Shown here: piece after piece, positions 56,338-64,000 of the stretch
How positions within the stretch are numbered: the first letter of the stretch is position 1
Layout: each line of letters starts with the position of its first letter
NCBI RefSeq assembly: GCF_005405205.1
Contig: NZ_BJDP01000006.1
Coordinates: 124,001 to 188,000 of the forward strand
DNA from: Enterococcus pingfangensis
Lineage (GTDB): Bacteria; Bacillota; Bacilli; Lactobacillales; Enterococcaceae
Length of the DNA stretch: 64,000 bases
Direction: 5' to 3'
Notes under the pieces: generated by a model
Told to the model about the DNA's origin: nothing
Databases searched by the model: none
The model's input: only the letters and a program-made list of their open reading frames with translations
Position numbers and translations under genes: made by a program

Positions 56338-57101
56338 TGGGAAAAATATCCATCACTGAGGTCAAAGCCGAATTAAAAAATATCGTTTCAGCAGAAGATC
56401 CGCGGCTACTCGAATTTCAACAAGATCCGCGAAAAGGCGTCCAGTTAGCTGTGGCGCAATGGCAAAAACAACAAACCAAACAAATCGCATTGGCAGAAAA
56501 ATATCAGGTAATGTCTGCGTTTGAAAATGAGAAGACTGCACAAGGATTTCAAGCAATCTGCGGAATTGATGAAGTGGGTCGGGGACCGTTAGCTGGTCCT
56601 GTAGTGGCGGCGGCTGTGATCTTAAATGATACGCATAAAATCTTAGGTTTGAACGATTCTAAACAGCTTTCTGCGCATAAACGAGAAGAGCTGGTAGCGC
56701 AGATCCGCGAAAATGCACGCGCGATTGGAATTGGCGAAGCCACTGCTGAAGAGATCGACCAATTGAACATTTATCAAGCGACAAAAGTTGCCATGCAGCG
56801 AGCCATCGATCAGTTGGCGATTGCGCCGGATTGTTTATTGATTGATGCAATGGTTTTAGATAATGGACTGCCGCAAGAAAAAATCATCAAAGGCGACGCT
56901 CGATCGGTATCGATTGCCGCGGCAAGTATCGTTGCGAAAGTTTATCGGGATGAATGGATGGCTGAGTATGGTGAAAAATATCCGGCTTATGGTTTTAAAA
57001 AAAATGCCGGATATGGGACGAAAGAGCATTTAAAAGCAATCGAAACGCAAGGTATTTTGCCAATTCATCGCAAGACTTTCGCTCCAATCAAAAATAAATA
57101 A
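56337..57101 (+). CDS. rnhB: Ribonuclease HII
   Basis: Removes RNA from RNA:DNA hybrids and single ribonucleotides. 254 residues with an N-terminal extension typical of Firmicutes and the catalytic domain from about residue 72: CGIDEVGRGPLAGPVVAAAVIL (first Asp-Glu pair), LLIDAM, and GDARSVSIAAASIVAKVYRDEWM. It overlaps rbgA by one base. Confidence 0.95.
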   Translation: MGKISITEVKAELKNIVSAEDPRLLEFQQDPRKGVQLAVAQWQKQQTKQIALAEKYQVMSAFENEKTAQGFQAICGIDEVGRGPLAGPVVAAAVILNDTHKILGLNDSKQLSAHKREELVAQIRENARAIGIGEATAEEIDQLNIYQATKVAMQRAIDQLAIAPDCLLIDAMVLDNGLPQEKIIKGDARSVSIAAASIVAKVYRDEWMAEYGEKYPAYGFKKNAGYGTKEHLKAIETQGILPIHRKTFAPIKNK

Positions 57102-57159
57102 AAATAAAATCCTTCTTTTCGCTGTATCTTTTGATAAAGAGCTGAAAAGAGGGATTTTT

Positions 57160-58014
57160 TTGAAAAATGAATTTCTTTTACGTCTAAGTTTGGTAAAAGG
57201 TGTCGGCACATTTGGCAAACATCGGATCTACCAATTTGCAAAAAAACATCAAAGATGGCAGTTTGACAGTTTAGAAATTCGATTATTGGCACAGACAACT
57301 AAGCCTAATGATTGGAATGAATGGACTGCGGAACGATTGCACGAAATAAAAAAGAGTCACCACTATCTAACAATCGAAGACAAGGAGTATCCTGAAAGCT
57401 TGCGACAGGTTCCAACACCGCCGTTAGTGCTATTTTATAAAGGTGATCTGACTTTGCTGAATCAAGAACAGTTAGCGATCGTCGGCGCGCGAGAAGCAAC
57501 TGCGTACGGGTAGCACGTGATACAAAAATTGATGCCGGAACTTGTCAAACGTGGATTTGTGATTGTCAGCGGATTAGCTAAGGGTATCGATAGTTTTGCG
57601 CATCAATTTGCTATCAGTAATCAAGGAAAAACGATCGGTGTGGTTGGAACTGGGTTAGATATTTGTTATCCTAAAGCAAGCGGTAATTTACAAATTGAAA
57701 TGAGCCGACAGCATTTAGTCTTGAGCGAATATCCAAATGGGACCTCTCCGGCAAAATTCCATTTTCCGATGCGCAACCGAATCATTGCGGGTTTAAGTAG
57801 CGGCGTCTTAGTAATAGAAGCCAAGAAACGCAGCGGTTCTTTGATTACCGCACAACAAGCTTTAGAATATGGCAAAGATGTTTTTGCTGTCCCGGGATCG
57901 ATCTTAAATGAACGTTCCAGCGGCTGTCATCAGTTGATTCAAGACGGGGCGATTTGTGTAGAAAAACCACAAGATATTTTAGATTCCTACGATTTATGGA
58001 ATAAAATTCACTAG
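57160..58014 (+). pseudogene. dprA: dprA interrupted by an in-frame amber codon
   Basis: Both halves are in the same frame and together match DprA/Smf, the protein that loads RecA on incoming DNA during transformation. Part 1 (57160-57510, 117 codons) ends in LAIVGAREATAYG; part 2 (57514-58014) continues HVIQKLMPELVKRGFVIVSGLAKGIDSFAH. The only break is TAG at 57511-57513, codon 118, inside the Rossmann nucleotide-binding core. The total of 284 residues is normal. The rest is undamaged (GTGLDICYP, PNGTSPAKFHFPMRNRIIAGLS). A C-to-T change of CAG is the simplest origin. GAGGGA precedes the TTG start. Confidence 0.88.
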
Positions 58015-58021
58015 ACCTGAC

Positions 58022-58051
58022 TTGACAAACAAAAATTGAATAGCGTATTAT
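58022..58051 (+). promoter_or_regulatory. SigA promoter of topA
   Basis: TTGACA (58022-58027), 18 bases, TATTAT (58046-58051). It lies just after the dprA stop. Confidence 0.75.
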
Positions 58052-58115
58052 AGGCTACGATTTGTCAGTAGTTATCGATATATAATAGTAGAAAAAATTG
58101 AGGAGGCAAAAATAT

Positions 58116-60194
58116 TTGGCCTATAAATACTTAGTTATCGTGGAATCTCCCGCTAAAGCAAAGACCATTGAAAAATATTTAGGAAGAAATTATAAAGTGG
58201 TCGCAAGTGTCGGACATGTCCGCGATTTACCCAAAAGTAAAATGGGGATCGATGTAGAAAATAATTATGAACCCCATTATATTTCCATTCGCGGTAAAGG
58301 CGATGTCATCAAAAGTTTAAAACAAGCGGCGAAAAAAGCCCAAAAAGTTTATCTCGCAAGTGACCCGGATAGAGAAGGGGAAGCAATTGCGTGGCACCTT
58401 GCTTATTTATTAGGATTGGATCTAAAAGACAAGAACCGCGTAGTCTTTAATGAGATCACGAAAGATGCGGTAAAAGCTGCTTTCAAAGAGCCCCGTTCAA
58501 TCGATGTATCGCTAGTAGACGCCCAACAAGCACGACGCGCGCTGGATCGTTTGGTGGGTTATTCTATTTCACCGATCTTATGGAAAAAAATCAAAAAAGG
58601 CTTAAGCGCTGGACGTGTGCAGTCGATTGCCTTAAAAATAATCATTGACCGCGAGCAAGCGATTCGTGATTTTGTGCCAGAAGAATACTGGAGTATCGAT
58701 GGAAACTTTAATAAAAAAACAAAAAAATTCAAAGCTAATTTCTGGGGTGTTGACGGTAAGAAGAAAAAATTACCTAATGCAGAAGCCGTAAAAGAAATTA
58801 CTTCAAGGATCGACAGCAAAGATTATGAAGTGACTAAAGTGGAGAAAAAAGAACGGAAACGAAATCCAGCATTGCCATTTACGACGAGTAATCTGCAACA
58901 AGAATCTGCTCGCAAGCTGAACTTCCGAACACGCAAGACCATGATGGTCGCCCAACAGCTATATGAAGGGATCGCCCTCGGAAAACAAGGGACTGTCGGC
59001 CTGATTACGTATATGCGGACCGATTCGACTCGTATCTCTGATACAGCAAAGACTGAAGCAGCTGAATTTATCGAAAAAACGTATGGAAAAGAATTCTCGC
59101 AGCATCATGCACGCAAGGTGAAGAATCCGCAAGGTTCACAAGATGCCCATGAAGCGATTCGCCCAACGAGCGTTCAACGAACTCCTGATGAAATGAAACA
59201 ATACTTAGACAAAGATCAATTGAAACTTTATACGTTGATTTGGTCACGCTTTGTTGCTAGTCAGATGACAGCGGCGATTCTTGATACGATGAAAGTAACA
59301 CTCGAACAAAATGGTGTAATCTTTATCGCCAATGGTTCGAAGATCAAATTTAAGGGATTTATGCAAGTCTACATCGAAGGACGCGATGATGGTAAAGAAG
59401 ACAAAGAAAATATTTTGCCAGAGCTTGAAAAAGGCGATCTTGTCCAATCTGTCGATATTGAACCAAAACAACATTTCACACAGCCGCCAGCTCGTTTCAG
59501 CGAAGCGACTTTGATCAAAACGTTGGAAGAAAATGGTGTAGGACGTCCGTCAACTTATGCGCCTACTTTAGATACGATCCAGCGTCGTTATTATGTAAAA
59601 CTAACGCAAAGACGTTTTGAGCCGACAGAACTTGGTGAAATCGTTAATACGTTGATCGTAGACTTCTTCCCGCAGATTGTTGATGTCAACTTTACCGCGG
59701 AAATGGAAAATGATTTGGATAAAGTCGAAGACGGCAAAGAAGAATGGACCAAAGTGGTCGATCGTTTCTATAAACCATTTGCGGTAGAATTAGAAAAAGC
59801 CGAAGAAGGAATCGAAAAGATCCAGATCAAAGACGAACCAGCTGGTTTTGATTGCGATGTTTGTGGACATCCGATGGTCATTAAATTAGGCCGTTATGGA
59901 AAATTCTATGCATGCAGCAACTTTCCTGATTGCCGCAATACGAAACCAATTGTTAAAGAAATTGGCGTGGAATGTCCCGTTTGTCATGAAGGTCAAGTAG
60001 TTGAACGGAAATCGAAAAAGAATCGTTTATTCTATGGCTGTTCACGTTACCCAGATTGTGACTTTACCTCTTGGGATAAACCAGTTGGTCGGAAATGTCC
60101 AAAATGTGACGGCTATTTAGTTGAGAAAAAAGTCAAAGGCGGCAAACAGGTTGTTTGTGTCAATGGCGATTATGAAGAAGCAGTACAAAAATAA
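58116..60194 (+). CDS. topA: DNA topoisomerase I
   Basis: Relaxes negative supercoils. 692 residues: TOPRIM domain ([32 protein letters not shown]), catalytic Tyr in [14 protein letters not shown], and three C-terminal zinc fingers (CDVCGHP...CSNFPDC, CPVCHEG...[15 protein letters not shown] with only part of a second Cys pair). The TTG start at 58116 follows GAGGAGG; TTG 58098 is too early. Order dprA-topA-trmFO-xerC-hslVU is conserved. Confidence 0.95.
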   Translation: MAYKYLVIVESPAKAKTIEKYLGRNYKVVASVGHVRDLPKSKMGIDVENNYEPHYISIRGKGDVIKSLKQAAKKAQKVYLASDPDREGEAIAWHLAYLLGLDLKDKNRVVFNEITKDAVKAAFKEPRSIDVSLVDAQQARRALDRLVGYSISPILWKKIKKGLSAGRVQSIALKIIIDREQAIRDFVPEEYWSIDGNFNKKTKKFKANFWGVDGKKKKLPNAEAVKEITSRIDSKDYEVTKVEKKERKRNPALPFTTSNLQQESARKLNFRTRKTMMVAQQLYEGIALGKQGTVGLITYMRTDSTRISDTAKTEAAEFIEKTYGKEFSQHHARKVKNPQGSQDAHEAIRPTSVQRTPDEMKQYLDKDQLKLYTLIWSRFVASQMTAAILDTMKVTLEQNGVIFIANGSKIKFKGFMQVYIEGRDDGKEDKENILPELEKGDLVQSVDIEPKQHFTQPPARFSEATLIKTLEENGVGRPSTYAPTLDTIQRRYYVKLTQRRFEPTELGEIVNTLIVDFFPQIVDVNFTAEMENDLDKVEDGKEEWTKVVDRFYKPFAVELEKAEEGIEKIQIKDEPAGFDCDVCGHPMVIKLGRYGKFYACSNFPDCRNTKPIVKEIGVECPVCHEGQVVERKSKKNRLFYGCSRYPDCDFTSWDKPVGRKCPKCDGYLVEKKVKGGKQVVCVNGDYEEAVQK

Positions 60195-60215
60195 TTTCCA
60201 TAAGTGAGGGAATCA

Positions 60216-61514
60216 ATGGTAAAAACAGTCAATGTTATCGGGGCAGGTCTTGCCGGAAGTGAAGCTGCGTGGCAGTTAGCAGAAGCCGGTGTTCCTGTAA
60301 ATCTATATGAAATGCGCCCGGTGAAGTCAACTCCGGCGCATCATACTGCAAATTTTGCAGAACTTGTTTGTAGCAATTCGTTGCGGGGCAACGGGTTGAC
60401 GAATGCAGTAGGTGTCTTGAAAGAAGAAATGCGCCGCTTGAATTCAGTTGTGATCGCATCCGCAGATGAGACCGCGGTGCCGGCGGGCGGTGCACTTGCT
60501 GTCGATCGGACAAATTTTTCTGCACTCGTTACTGAAAAGGTCAAAAATCATCCGATGGTGACGGTCATCTCTGAGGAAGTCACAAAAATTCCTGATGGGA
60601 TCACGATCATTGCAACAGGACCTTTGACTTCTGAAGCATTGGCAAAAGAAATCGCTGCGCATAATGGTTCTGCTGGTTTTTATTTCTATGACGCAGCGGC
60701 ACCAATCATTGATGAATCGACGATTGATCACGACAAAGTCTATTTGAAATCCCGCTATGATAAAGGCGAGGCGGCTTACTTGAACTGTCCGATGACAGAA
60801 GAAGAATTCATGCGGTTTTATAATGCATTAATCGAAGCCGAAGTCGCACCACAAAAAGAATTTGAAAAAGAGAAATTTTTTGAAGGCTGCATGCCAATTG
60901 AAGTTATGGCAAAACGCGGAGTCAAGACGATGCTGTTTGGTCCGATGAAACCTGTCGGCTTAGAAGATCCGAAGACTGGCAAGCGTCCTTATGCCGTGAT
61001 TCAATTGCGCCAAGACAATGCCGCAGCTTCAATGTATAATATCGTTGGTTTTCAAACTCATTTGAAGTGGGGCGAACAAAAACGCGTCTTTCAAATGATC
61101 CCAGGTTTGGAAAATGCAGAATTTTTACGTTATGGTGTGATGCACCGCAATAGTTTCATGAATTCACCCGAGCTTTTGCAACCAACCTATCAAAGCAAAA
61201 AACGCGAGGACTTATTCTTTGCTGGTCAAATGACTGGTGTTGAAGGATACGTGGAAAGTGCGGGCAGCGGGCTAGTTGCCGGATTGAATGCTGCTAGACT
61301 TGCTAAAGATGAAGCGTTGATCGAATTTCCTCGTGAAACTGCGATTGGTTCGATGGCTTATTACATCACGCATGCTGAGGGCAAACATTTTCAACCGATG
61401 AATGCGAACTTTGGGTTATTTCCTAGTTTGCCAGAACGGATTCGCGACAAAAAATTACGCTACGAAACATTGGCTGAGCGTGCACTGAATGCTCTAGCTG
61501 AAATGACTATTTAA
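60216..61514 (+). CDS. trmFO: tRNA methyltransferase TrmFO (Gid)
   Basis: Folate- and FAD-dependent enzyme that makes m5U54 in tRNA. 432 residues: N-terminal FAD motif [31 protein letters not shown] (with the conserved Cys) and [42 protein letters not shown] precedes ATG 60216. Terminator follows. Confidence 0.96.
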   Translation: MVKTVNVIGAGLAGSEAAWQLAEAGVPVNLYEMRPVKSTPAHHTANFAELVCSNSLRGNGLTNAVGVLKEEMRRLNSVVIASADETAVPAGGALAVDRTNFSALVTEKVKNHPMVTVISEEVTKIPDGITIIATGPLTSEALAKEIAAHNGSAGFYFYDAAAPIIDESTIDHDKVYLKSRYDKGEAAYLNCPMTEEEFMRFYNALIEAEVAPQKEFEKEKFFEGCMPIEVMAKRGVKTMLFGPMKPVGLEDPKTGKRPYAVIQLRQDNAAASMYNIVGFQTHLKWGEQKRVFQMIPGLENAEFLRYGVMHRNSFMNSPELLQPTYQSKKREDLFFAGQMTGVEGYVESAGSGLVAGLNAARLAKDEALIEFPRETAIGSMAYYITHAEGKHFQPMNANFGLFPSLPERIRDKKLRYETLAERALNALAEMTI

Positions 61515-61552
61515 AAAAGATCTTTGCTGCTTTAGCGGCGAAGATTTTTTAT
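61513..61552 (+). terminator. Terminator after trmFO
   Basis: AAAAGATCTTTGCTGC and GCGGCGAAGATTTTTT form an imperfect stem with T-run. Confidence 0.75.
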
Positions 61553-61658
61553 TTGCATAAATAAAGCGAATTCAAGTCTATTTTCGGTAGTAATTGTGAA
61601 ATATTTATAAATAATTGTTAGTATATTCGTGAAAAATCAATAGATTCTGACAATTCAA

Positions 61659-61687
61659 TTGTAATTAAAAAGCTCTTATGCTACATT
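61659..61687 (+). promoter_or_regulatory. Promoter of xerC-hslV-hslU
   Basis: TTGTAA (61659-61664), 17 bases, TACATT (61682-61687), 30 bases before xerC. Confidence 0.55.
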
Positions 61688-61716
61688 TGTGATATGTTTG
61701 CGAGGTGAGAAAAAGT

Positions 61717-62616
61717 TTGGAAAATGAAGCAGTGATGCAAGAGTTTGTGAGTTATTTAATGACCGAACGCGGCTACTCAGAAAAAACGAAAGAAGCCTAT
61801 CAACGAGACTTGAATGATTTTTGTGATTTTTTAAAAAATTCTGGGGAAGCTTCATTATTGCCGGTGAGTCATTTAGATGTTCGGGTGTATTTAGCCTTTT
61901 TGAATGATCAGAAATATAGTCGCAATACGATCAGTCGAAAGATTGCTAGCTTACGATCTTTTTATCAATATCTCTTGAAGCATGAAAAGATCACAGAGAA
62001 CCCTTTTTCTTATGTTCATCTCAAGAAAAGACAAGCCCGTCTGCCGCGTTTTTTCTATGAAAAAGAAATCGAGGTACTATTTGCAAGCGTCGAAGGAACG
62101 AAGCCGCTAGATCAGCGTAATCGTGCATTGCTGGAAGTTCTGTATGGTTCTGGTCTTCGGGTCAGTGAGTGCGCTAATCTTGATTTATCAGTGATTGATT
62201 TTGATAACTGTGTCATGCTGATCCACGGAAAAGGGAACAAAGATCGCTATGTACCGCTGGGTTCTTACGCAGCCGATGCGATCCAAGCCTTTATACAAGA
62301 TGGGCGAAAACAGATCATGGATCACTTTGGTAAAGAGCATGATTATTTGTTTATCAATCATCGCGGCGAACAGATCACGTCGACCGGGATCGAATACGTC
62401 CTCAATCAGATCATAAAAAAGAGCAGCTTGAACAGCGACATCCATCCGCATATGTTGCGGCACACGTTTGCTACGCATCTGCTAAATAATGGTGCTGACT
62501 TACGGACGGTCCAAGAATTATTAGGACATGCCAATTTATCAACAACCCAAATTTATACCCACGTTACAAAAGAAAGTTTACAAAAAAGTTATCGCTCGTT
62601 TCATCCAAGGGCTTAA
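61717..62616 (+). CDS. xerC: Tyrosine recombinase XerC
   Basis: Partner of XerD in dimer resolution. 299 residues with the full set Arg148, Lys172, His245, Arg248, His271 and Tyr280 (QIYTHV). TTG 61717 is chosen because GAGGTGAG lies ahead; GTG 61705 is part of that site. Location between trmFO and hslV identifies it as XerC (CodV) rather than XerD. Confidence 0.92.
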   Translation: MENEAVMQEFVSYLMTERGYSEKTKEAYQRDLNDFCDFLKNSGEASLLPVSHLDVRVYLAFLNDQKYSRNTISRKIASLRSFYQYLLKHEKITENPFSYVHLKKRQARLPRFFYEKEIEVLFASVEGTKPLDQRNRALLEVLYGSGLRVSECANLDLSVIDFDNCVMLIHGKGNKDRYVPLGSYAADAIQAFIQDGRKQIMDHFGKEHDYLFINHRGEQITSTGIEYVLNQIIKKSSLNSDIHPHMLRHTFATHLLNNGADLRTVQELLGHANLSTTQIYTHVTKESLQKSYRSFHPRA

Positions 62617-62689
62617 AAAAATAAATAAACAGTCACTGCTCGTTTTAAATTCAAAGCGCGCAAGTGACCAGGAATAAGGAGAGAATAAG

Positions 62690-63235
62690 ATGTCTGAATC
62701 ACAATTTCATTCAACTACTATCTGTGCAATCGAAAAAGATGGGAAACTAGCCATGGCCGGCGACGGTCAAGTTACCATGGGAGAACAAGTAATCATGAAA
62801 GGAACGGCGCGTAAAGTACGTCGAATCTATAATGGCAAAGTTGTTGTAGGTTTTGCCGGAAGTGTAGCTGATGCGTTTACGTTAGAAGAAAAGTTTGAAG
62901 GCAAACTGAACGAATACAACGGCAATCTGCAACGTGCGGCTGTTGAATTGGCCCAAGAATGGCGCACACAACAGGCGATGAAAAATTTAGAAGCTTTACT
63001 GATCGTTATGAACGATCAAGAAATGTTGTTAGTTTCTGGTAACGGTGAAGTTATTGCTCCTGATGATGGCATCTTAGCGATCGGTTCAGGTGGAAACTAC
63101 GCCTTGGCAGCAGCACGGGCAATGAAAAAACATAATTCTGAGATGAGTGCAAAAGACATCGCTGAAAGCGCGCTGAATATTGCTGCGGATATTTGTGTTT
63201 TCACTAATCATAATATTATTGTAGAAGAAATGTAG
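62690..63235 (+). CDS. hslV: ATP-dependent protease peptidase subunit HslV (ClpQ)
   Basis: Proteolytic subunit of HslUV. 181 residues. [26 protein letters not shown] carries the N-terminal nucleophile region after a short leader (MSESQFHS), and [28 protein letters not shown] is diagnostic. AAGGAGAG lies before the ATG. hslU follows after 69 bases. Confidence 0.95.
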   Translation: MSESQFHSTTICAIEKDGKLAMAGDGQVTMGEQVIMKGTARKVRRIYNGKVVVGFAGSVADAFTLEEKFEGKLNEYNGNLQRAAVELAQEWRTQQAMKNLEALLIVMNDQEMLLVSGNGEVIAPDDGILAIGSGGNYALAAARAMKKHNSEMSAKDIAESALNIAADICVFTNHNIIVEEM

Positions 63236-63245
63236 TTTGAAACGC

Positions 63246-63269
63246 GGCTGAAATCAGCCTATTTTTTCT
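63246..63269 (+). terminator. Weak hairpin between hslV and hslU
   Basis: GGCTGA/TCAGCC with a 2-base loop, then TATTTTTT; it probably only reduces hslU transcription, if it acts at all. Confidence 0.4.
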
Positions 63270-63304
63270 AAAAAACTAGCATAATACAAGTAAGGAGAAT
63301 CAAA

Positions 63305-64000
63305 ATGACAGAAGTTAATAAAACCCCAAAAGAAATCGTCAGTGAACTGGATCAATATATCATTGGACAAAATGATGCAAAACGTTCTGTTGCGATCGCG
63401 TTGCGCAATCGTTATCGTCGGATGCAGTTAGAAGAAACAATGCAGCAAGAAGTCACACCTAAAAATATTTTGATGATCGGACCGACTGGTGTCGGAAAAA
63501 CTGAGATCGCTCGCCGCTTGGCACGAATCGTCAACGCTCCATTTGTCAAAGTTGAGGCGACAAAATTCACAGAAGTCGGTTATGTCGGACGCGATGTGGA
63601 ATCCATGGTCCGCGATCTAGTTGAACATGCAATCACAATCGTTGAAAAAGAGGAATATTCAAAAGTTTATGCGCAAGCTTTGAAGCGAGCAAATAAACAC
63701 TTAGTGAAAGTTTTAGTTCCAGGGATCAAAAAAGAGCAAAAACAAAGCGGTAATCCTTACGAACAAATGATGAATATGTTCAACCAAGCACAAACTGAAC
63801 CAAAAGAAGAGCTCACAGAAGCGATCAAAGTCAATCGCCAAACGGTTCTTGAACAACTAGAAAAAGGGTTATTGGATCAACGAGAAGTAACAATCGAAAT
63901 AACTGAACCGAAAAAATCAATGCCGATGAATAATGGATTAGAACAGATGGGAATCGATTTGTCTGATACATTGGGCGCTTTGACCCCTGAGAAAAAGAGC
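63305..64000 (+). CDS. hslU: ATPase subunit HslU (ClpY), 3'-truncated by window
   Basis: AAA+ unfoldase that feeds HslV. The first 232 residues are visible: [33 protein letters not shown], then Walker [11 protein letters not shown] (about 60-69) and [16 protein letters not shown], then the start of the intermediate domain. Frame stays open to the last base. AAGGAG precedes the ATG. Confidence 0.95.
   Translation, partial: MTEVNKTPKEIVSELDQYIIGQNDAKRSVAIALRNRYRRMQLEETMQQEVTPKNILMIGPTGVGKTEIARRLARIVNAPFVKVEATKFTEVGYVGRDVESMVRDLVEHAITIVEKEEYSKVYAQALKRANKHLVKVLVPGIKKEQKQSGNPYEQMMNMFNQAQTEPKEELTEAIKVNRQTVLEQLEKGLLDQREVTIEITEPKKSMPMNNGLEQMGIDLSDTLGALTPEKKS

Noticed and set aside
57517-58014. Second half of dprA as an independent gene
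   Set aside because: It begins in the middle of the nucleotide-binding core, has no Shine-Dalgarno, and continues the first half in the same frame.

Overview
This window is low-GC Firmicute core chromosome, most likely an Enterococcus; I cannot name the species. The evidence is the gene order (hrcA-grpE-dnaK-dnaJ; dnaG-rpoD; fur-xerD; ribT-scpA-scpB-rluB; FMN riboswitch-ribU; cmk-rpsA-der-hup; cca; topA-trmFO-xerC-hslV-hslU), the LysM surface protein of the SAG1386/EF1546 type, frequent TTG/GTG starts with strong Shine-Dalgarno sequences, and CIRCE and PerR-box regulation. I see no prophage, insertion sequence, CRISPR array, rRNA or tRNA.

Layout. 1-5.9 kb is a sugar block: the end of a PTS EIICB, a GH4 6-phospho-alpha-glucosidase, a short 6-phosphogluconate dehydrogenase, a gluconate kinase, a divergent RpiR/SIS regulator and a stand-alone EIIA. 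6-8.3 kb has an SGNH acetylesterase and hemW. 8.3-13.2 kb is the HrcA heat-shock operon under two CIRCE elements. 13.3-17.8 kb, minus strand, has a degenerate 3-dehydroquinate-synthase-like gene behind a Tyr/Phe leader-peptide attenuator, then mprF and an alpha/beta hydrolase. 17.9-24.6 kb carries a lysozyme-like protein, dnaG, rpoD, a zinc-ribbon membrane protein and cvfB. 24.7-29.8 kb holds fur (with a perfect PerR box), xerD, ribT, scpAB, rluB, the FMN riboswitch with ribU, and a ferredoxin. 29.8-37.1 kb holds a ypbB-like gene, recQ, a LysM protein, cmk, rpsA, der and hup. 37.5-43.4 kb holds two PH-domain membrane proteins, an EF-hand/Gln-rich membrane protein, a second degenerate dehydroquinate-synthase-fold protein, ypiA and ypiB. 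43.4-64 kb holds a YitT protein, mazG, cca, a MarR regulator with operator-like palindromes, an ABC-F ATPase, DHFR, DegV, ypmR/ypmS/yozE-like genes, an S41 protease, signal peptidase I, rbgA, rnhB, a dprA split by an amber codon, topA, trmFO, xerC, hslV and the start of hslU.

The most unusual item is at 14.1-14.45 kb. A strong promoter is followed by an 18-codon leader peptide holding three Tyr and two Phe codons, then competing RNA segments and two tandem terminators whose inner arms are complementary to each other. This precedes a protein with a dehydroquinate-synthase scaffold but without its catalytic motifs. A second catalytically degraded member of the same fold lies next to ypiA, where Bacillus keeps its aro operon. 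Other points of note are the amber-interrupted dprA, three palindromes around the marR promoter, and the exact PerR box in front of fur.

No searches were run. All family calls come from reading motifs in the translated sequence.
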